DNA of 64,000 nt from Nematostella vectensis (Eukaryota > Cnidaria > Anthozoa > Actiniaria > Edwardsiidae), in the NCBI RefSeq assembly GCF_932526225.1, contig NC_064035.1:11209296-11273295 (forward strand), read 5' to 3'. This document shows, one piece after another, positions 1 to 13,100 of this stretch (its first letter is position 1; each line of letters starts with the position of its first letter). Made by a program: the position numbers and the translations under genes. The notes below the pieces were generated by a model. The model was not told the origin of the DNA. It ran no database searches and saw only the letters and a list, made by a program, of their open reading frames with translations.

Positions 1-375
1 AGCCAGCAAAATCTAGCAGATTTAAAAAAGTTATTTTGAACCCTGTTATAGCAGCAGAGGTTCTCCTGAGGACACAAACAAACAATTATGCAAAACAACA
101 GAGACATGACATATAGAAAATAACAAGAAAAAAGCTCTGCTAGTAGGGGAATTTGTTGCAGACCTGGTGTTGCTCTGCTCTTGAATTTAGAGGCAGGTAC
201 AGCCTTTAGAAAATAAAGAAAACAAATAAAGTTTGATTATTATTTAAGCATTACAACAAATGGTGCTGACTAAACTGCAACACTTGTATGTGTAACTGTA
301 TTGTTATTTATTATACCATACAAAAATAATTCATATGATCATCAATATTTGTCATTACTAGTTCAGGCAACTTAC
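1..375. other. Probable GPATCH2 intron, no further exon resolved
   Basis: AT-rich sequence downstream of the last supported GPATCH2 exon. A 16-nt open stretch near 160-185 on the minus strand has a possible acceptor but a poor donor, so it was not called. No repeat or RNA gene is seen. Confidence 0.4.
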
Positions 376-2283
376 TCTGTTTTAGAAGAATCCTGGATGA
401 ACTTGCTTATTTTCTTATTTGCCTCAATAAGCATTGGTTTAAGATTATCCTATGGAAAAGATTAGGATTAAAAAAAAATTCTAACTCAGACAACATATAC
501 ACTTAGTTATTTACCTTTCCATACATTGACATCATATTCAACCGTGCCTGAAACCCTGCAGGAGAACAATATTATATTTTATTAGGATTTATTAAGACTG
601 AATATCTTGCAATGTAATTACTTCTCATCTCAGATTTTTTTTAACATTTTCTCTTGGGCAACTTTAACAGCAAAGACATTGTTAGTTCTTTAAATATTTT
701 GGGGTTAAGTCTAGGAAACTCCACAATAAAATGCTTAAAAAAACTTGAAGAGTCTGAACTAGATCCAGGAGACATAGCTAAAGTCTGGGGGATTTCTATG
801 TTGAAGAGTTGATGTTCCTTGACTTATTCTGCTGCACTTGTATACATTACCAGTACTTTGATATTTAATGTCATTAATATATCCAGGCATCTACCAGTAA
901 TTACTTGAGCATGTGCAGAAATAAGAAAATCAAAGCAAATCAATTGTAAAAAAACACACACACACTTTTTATCTTAACTTCTAGAGTTAAAGGAAATAAA
1001 AATTGCAGCTAAAGATCAGCCCTTGAGGTAAAGTTTTGACCCAAGTTATAGTATTGTAGATATACAGTACCAAACCCAAAAGCTCAAAAACTAGGAGACT
1101 GTGTTTAAAAGATAAAACCTAACTGTATAAGAAAATCTCAAGAAATTTAACCAGCTTGCAGTTATACTTATGATACTGAGTACTTTACTGTTTGTAAGCA
1201 TCTATTGTATATACATTACAGTACAGGACAATAAAAATACAATGATCTATTACCGAATGATCTAGTCCCGTTGGTCTCCGGAATGCCATACTCATCCATT
1301 ACTCCATTCAATATGTTGTTGAATTTCTCATCCTCTTCCATTTCCTTGCAGTCCTGTTCCCACCAGGGGTCTAAGGGGATCTCATGCTCATAAGAGCTTT
1401 CTTCTTGTTCGTCATCTGCTAATCTGCCCTCATCGTTAGTAAAGAACCCCTCGCTCTCAACATCACTAGAAGCATCACTATCTGAGCCAAGGTTCAGCAT
1501 CATGTCATCCTTATTATGTCTCCCTGGAAGCCAGATTGCACCATTTTCACCCATGTAATCAGTACTTCCATGGTCAGCCCCAAGGATTTTGAAATGTTTA
1601 CCATGCCTAGGGAATGATCCCACCTCCATTGGTTCAGAGGTGCTGCTACTATGTCTCCCAGTGTCATAGTAGTACACCTGGCCACCATCATCACACATCG
1701 ACTGCCTCTCAGCAGAGGATAATTTACAGGAATGTTTTCTTTTGAGAGATTTCGTATGTCCATGAGATATCTTTATGTTCCCATGGTGGTTATACTGACT
1801 ACTCAGTTCAGGAGAACTTTGAAATTGTACTCCGGTGTAATTCAAAGACTGTGGAGTCCTCTTTAACTTTTTGTTTCTTTTAGACCGTCTTCTGCCACCC
1901 GCATTCTCTGCGAATGAATCGCTTTCTGGACGCTCTGGTAAGGGATAGGGCTCCATCATTTGATATCGATATAACATCGAAAGACGTTTAGAGTTCGCAA
2001 AAGCACTGTCCTCATCAGAATCGCTCTGCATCATGGTAATATTTTCGATATAGTCTTTCAATGCCTCGTCGATCGAATCATTACTCCCCTCGCTAAGCAT
2101 TGACAAATCTTTGGTTAACGGGAAATCTGATCTGCGTTTTCTTCCCCTTCTCTTTTTGATAGCTTTTCGAACCGGAGTAGAGGAAGGCGAATCCTTTCGC
2201 CCTATCGTGGCGTCCGAGTTCGAAGATTGCGGATCATCGGTCCGTTCTAGTGCAAGGGTTAGATCGACTACAAGTTCGTCCAT
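376..2283 (-). CDS. GPATCH2: GPATCH2/GPATCH2L-family protein, 5' exons (partial)
   Basis: Three exons are visible: 1254-2283 (start ATG at 2283-2281), 515-555 and 376-449; the junctions close in phase. The N-terminus MDELVVDLTLALE, the basic run KKRRGRKRRSDF, the stretch ESDSFAENA, the acidic box FFTNDEGRLADDEQ and the exon 2 motif GFQARLN are signatures of GPATCH2 and its paralogue GPATCH2L. The family acts in the nucleus; GPATCH2 is known as a G-patch partner of the helicase DHX15. The RKRRSDF and ESDSF versions are nearer GPATCH2L, so this is probably the ancestral single gene. The first two exons are secure and the third is weaker. The G-patch itself is not in the window: the gene runs off the left edge. 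It is divergently arranged with the TIR gene at 4154. Confidence 0.88.
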
Positions 2284-4153
2284 TTTAAAGTTTCATTCAG
2301 TAGGCTAAAACGCGATAAAAAGCTAAAAACTCGAAAAACAATTAGCGAACGGATACTTTTCGTCCGCCATGTTGTTAGATGACGACATCATAAGTCGATT
2401 GGCTGTCGTATCGTGACAGTTTGGTTATTGCAGTCGATAACTCGTCGTCTATCAGCTAGTTAGTGCTTCAATTTATTCATGAATTGTCATTTAATGTGAA
2501 AACTGTTGTGGATTTAACTTTTTGTGCCAAGTCTTTTAAAAATAAATATTTAAAAAAATACTACCGCTCAGAGATTTTAAAGTAAATAGGTCTATGTTGT
2601 TTTAGTACGTTCTGTCGTTATGGTGGTGTCGTGCGTGATCGTGATGTTGACAACGCAACATTACACTTTGTGCTTCATAACATTGTAATTTGTGTCAAAG
2701 TGCGATGTCGTGACGCACATAAGTTCAAACCCGTGACCGACAGATGAGATGTTGTCAACAAAAACCTTGAATGAACCCCCTAGGGTGCCATCAGTCGATA
2801 ACTATTCGTCGTGGTATTTTCTAGTTGGCGTGACAACGCAATGCTAATATCAATATTAACCCAGGCCTGGTGTTAACCAACAGGTCAGACTTAAAGTAGC
2901 ACAGAGGATTTAGCAAACCGTAAGTATATCGTATATCCAAGTTCCTAACGCCACTTTTTCACGATGAGACTAGTTCGCCGGCTCTTTAGAGATCTAAATA
3001 AATTATCTAGATGAATACGAATCACGCGAGTTGCACGATAGAAGCAATCGTGACGAGAAATAACATCATATCGTGAGATAATGAGATATGTCAATTATAA
3101 GGTAAATAAGTATCTACTAATCTGAGCTGAAAGTGAAATAGCAAAAAAAGTTTCTGACTATAGTTTGATAGTTCAGTTTTAAATTGCCCACACATTTTGC
3201 AATTTAAATTGCACTAAATTTTGCATTTACGATTAACGCTGTGTCTACTTGCACGGCTTTCGGTAAAAAAGGAAAAAAAAAACTAGCTGCACGGCTGTCT
3301 CCCATTTTCTCGATTTTTAGCCTAAATAACAAGTTTCTGGCTTTGAAACACTTCCACGATTATTAAGAACAGCCAAGAGATGTTTTTTTTAGCTTGAAAA
3401 CTTGTGCATTGAGTGACCTGCAAATGCTCGGCACAGTATGAACGAAGCGTGGAGTTCGACACCTCGTTTTCGCCATAACAGCTGTGCAAGGAGAAAAAAG
3501 GTAGATGTACTTCCCTTTTTTCTTTTTGCCATTAAGCCAAAATGAAAAGTTTTGAATTTAAAAACCTCCCACCGTTATTTAGAACCGTCAAACGATGGCT
3601 TCGAGCTTGAAAAAATTCGCAAAAGGCGACATGCGAGTGCTCGGCACATAATGAACGATGCATGAAATGTCGAACTCCACGCTTCGTTCATACTTTGCCG
3701 AGTATTTGCGGGCCGCTTGTTGCATAGCTTTTCAGGCTAAAAATCGTCGCTTGGCTGTTCTTAATAATCGTGGAAGTGTTGTTTAGGCAAGAAATCGAGA
3801 AAACTGGAGACAGCCGTGCAGCTAGTTTTTTCCCTCCTTTACCGGAAGCCGTGCAAGTAGACACTGCGCAGTACTAACGTCATGCTTCATGAACTTTTCC
3901 TTCTACAGTTCTAGAACAGCTCGTACGTAGAACACGTTAAAAATAATGCCCGCCTCTATCTTTTAATTTCTTTTAATTTACCTAATTCCTATTCACACTT
4001 GTGGTACTGTAAAATGACAGAACCCTGGTCTAGTGCGTATAAGTTTTGGACCGTTTTCGAGTTGGATGAGCCTTCTTTGGTGCTTTTTACGATCTGAATG
4101 ATGGATACTAATCCTGATCTACTTTTGCTTTTAGTCCCCTGTAGTTGGTCGGC
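2284..4153. promoter_or_regulatory. Divergent intergenic region between GPATCH2 and the TIR gene
   Basis: About 1.9 kb separates the two start codons, which face away from each other, so both promoters should lie here. No clear TATA or initiator could be assigned by eye. The right half is occupied by the 624-bp foldback element described separately, so core promoters are more likely in 2284-3240 and 3865-4153. Confidence 0.45.
3241..3864. mobile_element. Foldback / MITE-like element with long inverted repeats
   Basis: The left end GTGTCTACTTGCACGGCTTT is mirrored at the right end, which closes with GTAGACAC at 3857-3864. The inverted similarity continues inward for about 250 bp per arm with small differences; for example the block with AACGAAGCGTGGAGTTCGAC near 3430 has its complement near 3675. 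No coding sequence is present, so it would be a non-autonomous element. A clean target-site duplication could not be identified. Confidence 0.7.
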
Positions 4154-7100
4154 ATGGGTTGTGCCCCTAGTTCAAGTGGGACAATATCTTCCAAAGAATC
4201 GATTCAGCTCATCCAGGAAATAGAGGAGCTCAAAAAACATCAGGAAACCAAAGAAGAAGAGATCAAGAAGTTGAGGAGCGAAAATGCGTTTTTACGCGAG
4301 AGTGCAGGAATTGTAGAAGAGGAGAACGTGCGACTTGACACATCATTAGAAGTCGAACAACTTTCTAAGGAACTTGAAGCATTGAAACTTGAAAACAGTA
4401 ATCTGAGGAAAGAATTAATGACAATGGGGTCTCCTTCTAAGGTAATGCACCAGTCAATTGACAGCCCGCCCCCCCCCCGACCCCCGGGACATACCGGGGA
4501 AGTAACGCGGTCACGCGGGGGGTTTAACACATATTTAACACCTGTAGTCCACCGGGGGGCGGGGATTTAACAGAAGCCCTCAACAGGCCGGGAAAGGGTG
4601 TTGAATTAATGCTTTACCGTAAGTTGCGTCTGTAGGTAAGCGGAGTTATTCTTAGGCACCGCGGAGGGGGAGGGCACTGGGAGGAGGGGGAGGCCGCACC
4701 GCTTAAAGAAAAAAGAGGGGGATCGGAAAACCCCGCGGCCATGAACCGGGGGGTTTAAAAGCGTCACAAGCCCCCCATGAACCGGGGGGTTTAACAGCGT
4801 CACAAGCCCCCCATGAACCGGGGGGTTTAACAGCGTCACAAGCCCCCCATGAACCGGGGGATTTAACAGCGTCACAAGCCCCCCATGAACCGGGGGGTTT
4901 AACAGCGTCACAAGCCCCCCATGAACCGGGGGGTTTAACGGCGTCACAAGCCCCCCATGAACCGGGGGGTTTAACAGCGTCACAAGCCCCCCATGAACCG
5001 GGCGGTTTAACAGCGTCACAAGCCCCCATGAACCGGGGGGGTTTAACGGCGTCACAAGCCCCCCATGAACCGGGGGGTTTAACAGCGTCACAAGCCCCCC
5101 ATGAACCGGGGGGTTTAACAGCGTCACAAGCCCCGTAAACATCAGATGAATGTTACTTTCCCCGCACCAGCTTCTGGGACCGCTCCTCTGCCCCGTGTCT
5201 AAGAATTCGTGATCCAGTGATTCGCGGTTGCGTGATTCCCGATACTATTTCATGATAGTGTATACTAGAGTTACAGTATATATTAAAATACCGAGTTTGT
5301 TGCAAACTTTTAGCATTTGTTTATGTTCTGATTTAGGTTGTTCCACAAAACCGATCTCCCGTTAAAGGTCTACAAAAAGAATCCAAGAACTTGCCTAAAG
5401 TTGGCGACCATGTGAGTGCTAAAAGTAATTGCACTGATTTTGCGAACACTAGCTATACACACATCGGTACTAGTCGGACCAAGACGGAACGCTAGCACAG
5501 CCTATTTTTAAATAAAATACCAGTGAGCAGTGCTGAAAAACGCAAGACTAGTTCCAGTACCGCGCGGTTAAACCAGCCCTTTTTGTTTTGAAATGGCGGC
5601 GTTTTACCAGCGAAATGTCACATTTTGGCGAATGCTTTGAAAACTAGTCCAAACATTAGGCTATAATTTCCTTTATGACTCTCTCATTATCAAACAAATC
5701 TGTCATCTTTTGTACAGTATGGTCAAAACATCGACTGGGGTCAGCCTTTCGTACCTTAACTCGAACACTACGATTGTGTTTGTTTTTCCCAGAACACGCG
5801 CATGCGCACACGTTATTCAGCACTTCGGAAACCATGGACAGCTGTTTCGCCCTTATTAGGGCTCATCAGCATGCCGTGTCTTTGTCCCGTGTTTGTGGCC
5901 GCTTTTTTAATCGTATAGGCGCTGCTTATAATTTACTTTTTTCGTGTGTCTAGGTGTGCTAGACTTGTTACTTCTTACTTAACTACTGACATGTAGGTGT
6001 TGTTCATAATAGTACCTTTTTTCGTTCCAAGAATGATGCTTACAGTATTTTTACTTGATGTTGTGATTCCTCAGATCATCCGGCCGCCATCTTAGATTTT
6101 AATAAAAGTTTTCAATGACTGAAATGTATCTACCGTCTGCAAATGGTCTAAATTGTACTTATTTTGTGTCTTGGGTGCTTTCTTATCCTTGTGTATCTAG
6201 GTGTTGGCCATGTGGTCTGTGAGCATGTGGCAGTACTTCACAGCGACCATCGTCAGCTTTGACCCCAACACGCTCAAGTTCACTATCGAGTGGGACGACC
6301 AGGATCCTTCGGGCCGGGTAATCGATTACTATAACCTGGCTCTTGACAGGGTCCCGGATGATGACGAGATCGCGGTAGGCTCTATAGTCCTGTTTCCCCA
6401 AGGAGCATATAAGGGGAAGGAAGGCGTCCGACTTGGTGGTCAGCGGTGGCATCAGGTAATGCTGGAGATAGACCCTTTAGCGTTGATTTGTAAGAAACTT
6501 TATGGCAGCTTGTAATATTTAATCATTTCGATATTAAATCATGTAAGGTAAAACTTGTTAACTGCTAGCAACTTTTTTTTTTGCGTTAAGTGGATAAATG
6601 ATTTTTCAGGGTCGTATTACGGACGTAACTCACGGTCCGGATGGGGAGAAACTCTATGACGGCGAACACACGAAAGGCAAAAACGATGGCAAGTGGGTCA
6701 CCTACAAAGGCTATGATCCAAAGTTTGATGACTTAAAGCGACATCAGCTCCGCATAGCACCAAACGTACTGGATCTATTATCTGCAGAGGAAGAAAGTGA
6801 CCCTCCATCACGAGCCGGTGACGTCATTAACCCATGTGACGTGTTTATATCATACGCCAAGGTAGGTTCTTGCAAATAGTGCTCCAGTCGTCGTTAAAGA
6901 TTACGTCAGACATTGTTATGACAACAGAACTGGGAGAAGCGTGACTCGCTCTTTGCAATGAGTACACAAAACGAAAAAGTCGGTCCTAGCCAAATAGATG
7001 TGTATACCGTATAAGTCACTTTGTATTAGATGGTGGAGCAACATATAGTTTGACTAGAGACCGATGACGACTCTAAACCGTCAATGCCTTTAACAATGGT

Positions 7101-10100
7101 ACCGTTTTCCCCAAATACATGGGCTAAGTAAAGTGCGCTTATCCCGTGCGCTTCGTATCGCTCGCTAATTACCGTGGGCAACGCTTCGCTTGCTAATTGC
7201 CAAGCTCTAAATTAGACGGGCTAAGAATCGTGCGCTAACTACCGTGCGCTAAACCCTACGATAAATCGTACATTAAATTAAATAGTATACGCCCATATAC
7301 ACAAATAGGTCATGTATGTATGCGCCAATATACGGAGTAATAGGTCGTTATGAATGCGCCCATATACACAAATAGGGCGTGTATGTATGCGCCCATATAC
7401 ACAAATAGGTCGTGTATGTATGCGCCCATACGGCAAGTAGGATGTGCATGGATACGCCCTTGTATAAGCTAGAGTAGTAATTTTTCGCATTTTTATCTTG
7501 CCCACAGGCTAATAGCGTGAACGCCGTCCGTAATAAAGAGATCCCTGACTTACCACCCACCTATGAGGAGGCCGTAGCTCACCTTTGCGACCCCAGAGAC
7601 ATCCGACAGGAACTACTTCAGAAAGGAATTCAGGTGAACAAGGAAGATAACCACAGCAATTTGATGGACACTGTGAAAATGATCAACAGCGCCAAAGTAT
7701 TCGTTGCCTTTCTTAGCGACGAGTACGCAAGGTAAGTATGCCAAGGTAGATGCACTCAACAGGGTATTTTCCGCAATGGCTGCGGGAAAACTAATATCTT
7801 TTGAATGAACACCATTACTAGAAAGTGTAGCATCACTTATGAGTGCGCTGTTTGAACAAAACCAAGGTTATTTGAAAAAGGGTCATTCTCCAGACTTCTA
7901 TTGTCCAGTGACGCTCACCAAAATGCCGTGACGAGCGAAGCGAGCGTCACTGGACGAGAGAAGTCTGGTATCCAGGGTAAGTATAACTGTGGTGAAAGCA
8001 CCCTTGTTATGTACACAAAGAGAGGTATAGGAAAAATACTTGGAGGGAAAGAACTTGATAAGGATTTTTCACGAGATAAGCCATTGTTGGAAAAAAAACC
8101 TTGATTGGTGATTTTTAAATATTTTCACAGCGATGAGATATGTCGTCAGGAGTTCCAGTACGCCAAGAAAACTGCAAAGAAGCCCGTGGTTCCGGTAGTA
8201 ATTGGAAATTCGTTTGATTGGATGATGTCTGTTGTCGGGTTGCTGATCGCAGGAGAGCTGTATATCCATTTTAAGGATAAGTCCATTCAGGACGTGAAGA
8301 TGCAAGAGCTGCTTAAAGCCGTCAAAAGAAGTGTCAAGGTTGACGAGCCAGATGCAGGTAAAGGCCTTGTTTCTGTGGTCATATTTTCGATATGTCACAT
8401 TTGAAACTGTACAAAATTAGACAGATGAAGCTAAAGTTTAATGTAAAACTTCTGAATTATATTTTTAATTGATAAGTTAAGATATCACACAATTTTGTGA
8501 CAAAGAGCAAAAAGGAACTTTTTGGAAAAAAGGAGAGGGTTCGGGCTTCCTGTGTTCTCTGGAAGGTTAATAGTGAGCCCTCCCCACAGTGCTGTAGCAG
8601 GCATTGGAATATTTGAGTGTGTGTGTGTGTGTGGGGGGGGGGGGACGATACGGATAGGAAAAAATTGGGGGTACACAATACAGAAACATTGAGGAGAGTT
8701 GTGGTTGGGCACAGTTCAGAAACATTTAGAAAACATTGAGGGGGGCACGAGACTAAAACATTGGGAAAATATCGTGGTGCATGGTACAGAAACACTAAAA
8801 TTAGGCTTTTGCCTGCCCTCGTGCGCAGAATAGCTCGCTAAAGAATTATCTTTCTTGTTTCCAGTGTAATCATAGAGCTCCATATTCTAATTTCGATCCT
8901 TAAAACCTCACAAAATTGCACGATAGAAATTTGGCTATTAGAGGAAATGATTTACTTACAGCACTTAAACTTGTACTTTTTTTTCTTTTAAAGCATCCAT
9001 TCAGACGGTGAGCGCTTTACCACCTGTCTTGGAGACTGCAGACGTGTTTGTCAGCTACTGTTGGTGGAATTCTAACACTGCTTACCAAGCTAAACAGGTA
9101 AACGGACTTTATAAAATCACGTGACCTCACAGACCAAACTGGTCCGTGACCCAAGAAAAAATTCTAAGAACAATTCATAGGAAGGTCACCAAAATACCAC
9201 ACAGCACAGCACAACGCAACAAAAAAGCACTGTACGCTAAAAGGTAAAATATTTTATCAAAACGTTTATTAGACGGCCACAGTGCTGCTGCGCGCTTTTG
9301 TATAAGTTGATTAACAGACCTTATATCCCCGTACTGCTCGTTTTTATTTATATATAATAATATCTTACTGTCCTCGTTTGCCTGGGTCAAAGTGGAGCTC
9401 ATGGGGCTTTGAATTTTCCAGAATGTTTTATGGCTCACGACGGAAAATTCCAATACGTACCGAGCACTGCGGGTACTGCGCCCCCCCCCCCCCCCCTCTT
9501 GGCCGCGAAAAAATGGGTCATTTATTATAAAGGAATCTTAAAATACGGTGCTTTTTCCATATGATACGTATGGCTGCGCACCCGCCCTCATCCGAACCTG
9601 GATACGCGCCTGGAGAAGAAATACATCGAGTTAATTGGACTTGCATTTTTGTTAAGATTTCTAGCTTGATTGGTAACCAGTATAGTGACCCACGCAAGAT
9701 CAAAGAAGACCTTAGCAAGATGCTCAACCTGGTGATTTGGCTGGATACGGAAAGACTGCAGACCAACAATCAATCCGATTCTTCCATGGGCATGGTAAGG
9801 CTAGGCTTGATTTCAAGCTCGCTTCTGTAAGCCCGCAGTACGTGGGTGGGGCCGACAAGGCTCTGTACAGTGAGAGGCCTTATACTACTCTAGCAACACA
9901 GTGGGCCACCAGTATGAGATGCTTCACAGGTAAAGCAGCATACTAATCACTGATAACTGCATTCTGGAAGTCAGACTTGATCATGAATAGCTTTACTTGT
10001 GCAGGAGAAGGCCCACAAGTTGGTAGGGTGTAATCGAAGCGGAACAATCATTGAATTAATACATTTGTGAATAACAGTATAATGGAAAAATGGGGAAAAA

Positions 10101-13100
10101 AGGGGGGGGGGGGGGGTAAAAAAAAAAACAGACTTCTAGGTAGTGAAAACTGTACGGGCCATATCTTACATCTATGTCTTTGTGTTCTTAGTTTGAGCAG
10201 ATTGCTAAAGGTCTTGCAAGAGCAAAAGTGATAATTGTGTTTGTTAGCGAGGAGTACGCAGCTAGCGACAACTGCCGGATGGAGTTCCAGTTCGCACTCA
10301 AGGTAAATATCTAATACAATTGCTTTTATCCTTGTTGTTTGTAATTCATGTCTACTTATAAGCTAAGTTTTATGCGTCTCGAATGGCCAGAGTCATTATG
10401 AATCATGTAAATTGTTCAGACAGACTGCGATTGTTAAACAAAAGATTGACAGAGGTTACAAACAGAGCTCCTGAAATGCCATTTACTCTTTTCGGTTCGT
10501 TGACATTGGCCATTGCTTATAATCATTATCTTTCATCTTTCCACTGTGTACCCGGTTTCTTCATCAGCCATTGCTTTAATCATGGTCTCAGGAACTTTGG
10601 TTTTTGTTCTTTTGTCTCCTGCTATTGCTCTCGTAAGTGCACGGTCCATTGCAAACAATGACCATGTTTTTTCAGTCCCTCCGAAAACCTATCGTACCAG
10701 TGATTGTGGGCACGGGACAGAAATGGCAGCAGACTGTTGTCGGGTTACTAGTAACGAGCCAAAACACCGAGCCAGTCAGCATGCATGGCATCTCCTCTGA
10801 TGAAGGCTACCGTGGTGCCCTTGACAAAATCGGGTAAGAACAACCTAGAACCTTCGAGTAATGCTACCGTGGTACCCTTGACAAAATAGGGTAAAAACAA
10901 CCTAGAACCTTCGAGTAAGGCTACCGTGGTGCCCTTGACAAAATAGGGTAAGAACAACCTAGAACATTCGAGTAAGCTTGCTTATGTTGACCCTAAGTTA
11001 GTTATGACGTCGAGCAGCATTGAGTACATTGCCTGTGAGAGTCACCTTACTTTAGTAAAGTCAGGACTTAGCGAATCGAGTACAATATTAGGGTCAGATC
11101 CTAATGAATGGCTTGTACTTTAGTTTTGTATGGATTTGATGTTATTTATTCGCAGCGATCACGTCAAGTCTTTGCTCGGTCTGAAAGAGCAAGAGACAAC
11201 CTACAAAGCGCCAGTTATTGGAGATCACGTGGTCTGCCATCATCAACAATGGGCGTACTACTACGCTACTGTTGTAACATTTAACCGTGAGACCATGGAA
11301 TACACAGTGGACTGGGACGACGGTGACCCATCGGGAAGGGTCCAGTCTTATAACGTAAGCCTGTTGTTGCATAATCGTGATTCAGTGCTACAAATCAGTG
11401 AGGCAGTGAATCGGATGCAATCGACCGGAACCTGCTGCCTAAAACATTCAACAAAGCTGGCGCCGTTTTTAAACCCTGTTGGGTGGTACCGCGAAGTAGT
11501 TCGTAAAGTCTTTTATTGTTTTATGGTCATCCGAGCGAGTCTGCACATAGAATGCTACTACTGAACTGGGAATGTGTGTTTATAGTATGTAGATAGTATG
11601 TAATTATGTATCTACTGAACTGGGCGATGTGTGTTTATAGTATGTAATTATGTATCTATTGAACTGGGCGATGTGTGTTTATAGTATGTAGATAGTATGT
11701 AATTATATATCTATTGAACTGGGCGATGTGTGTTTATAGTATGTAGATAGTATGTAATTATGTATCTACTTAACTGGGCGATGTGTGTTTATAGTATGTA
11801 GATAGTAGGTAATTATGTATCTACTTAACTGGGCGATGTGTGTTTATAGTATGTAGATAGTATGTAATTATGTATCTACTGAACTGGGCGATGTGTGTTT
11901 ATAGCATGTAGATAGTATGTAATTATGTATCTACTGAACTGGGCGATGTGTGTTTATAGTATGTAGATAGTATGTAATTATGTATCTACTGAACTGGGCG
12001 ATGTGTGTTTATAGTATGTAGATAGCATGTAATTATGTATCTACTGAACTGGGCGATGTGTGTTTATATTATGTAGATAGTATGTAATTATGTATCTACT
12101 GAACTGGGCGATGTGTGTTTATATTATGTAGATAGTATGTAATTATGTATCTACTGAACTGGGCGATGTGTGTTTATAGTATGTAGATAGTATGTAATTA
12201 TGTATCTACTGAACTGGGCGATGTGTGTTTATAGAATGCAGATAGTATGTAATTATGTATCTATTGAACTGGGCGATGTGTGTTTAAAGTATGTATATAG
12301 TATGTAATTATGTATCTACTGAACTGGGCGATGTGTGTTTATAGTATGTAGATAGTATGTAATTAGTGTTGGTTTGAGAAAAATACAAACTACATAGGTT
12401 TCCCTACAGGTCTGTTTCGTGGTTGCCCACTCATCAGGGGATGATGAGTGGGCAACCACGAAACAGACCTGTAGGGAAACCTATGTAGTTTGTATTTTTC
12501 TCAAACCAACACTATACACCGCTCTACTTTCGAGTATTGAGCACTCTCTATGAAAGCCTTCAACCATCATTTTAGTATGTAATTATGTATCTATTGAACT
12601 GGGCGATGTGTGTTTATAGTATGTAGATAGTATGTAATTATGTATCTACTGAACTAAGCGATGTGTGTTTATAGTGTGTAGATAGTATGTAATTATGTAT
12701 CTACTGATCTGGGCGATGTGTGTTTATAGTATGTAGATAGCATGTAATTATGTATCTACTGAACTGGGCGATGTGTGTTTATAGTATGTAGATAGTATGT
12801 AATTATGTATCTACTGAACTGGGCGATGTGTGTTTATAGTATGTAGATAGTATGTAATTATGTATCTACTGAACTGGGCGATGTGTGTTTATAGTATGTA
12901 GATAGTATGTAATTATGTATCTACTGATCTGGGCGATGTGTGTTTATAGTATGTAGATAGTATGTAATTATGTATCTACTGAACTGGGCGATGTGTGTTT
13001 ATAGTATGTAATTATGTATCTACTGATCTGGTCGATGTGTGTTTATAGTATGTAGATAGTATGTAATTATGTATGTACTGAACTGGGCGATGTGTGTTTA

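Noticed and set aside
160-185. 16-nt GPATCH2 micro-exon
   Set aside because: The acceptor is acceptable but the donor is poor and the encoded residues show no match to the family.
4606-5142. 178-codon frame repeating GLVTLLNPPVHG
   Set aside because: Product of the 36-bp minisatellite, whose length is a multiple of three; the frame has no splice context.
9737-9946. Additional TIR gene exon (frame with SVSPQYVGGADKALYSERP)
   Set aside because: Exon 8 (ends 9794) and exon 9 (starts 10192) join in phase and complete the TIR2 fold without it; the frame starts at a non-ATG codon.
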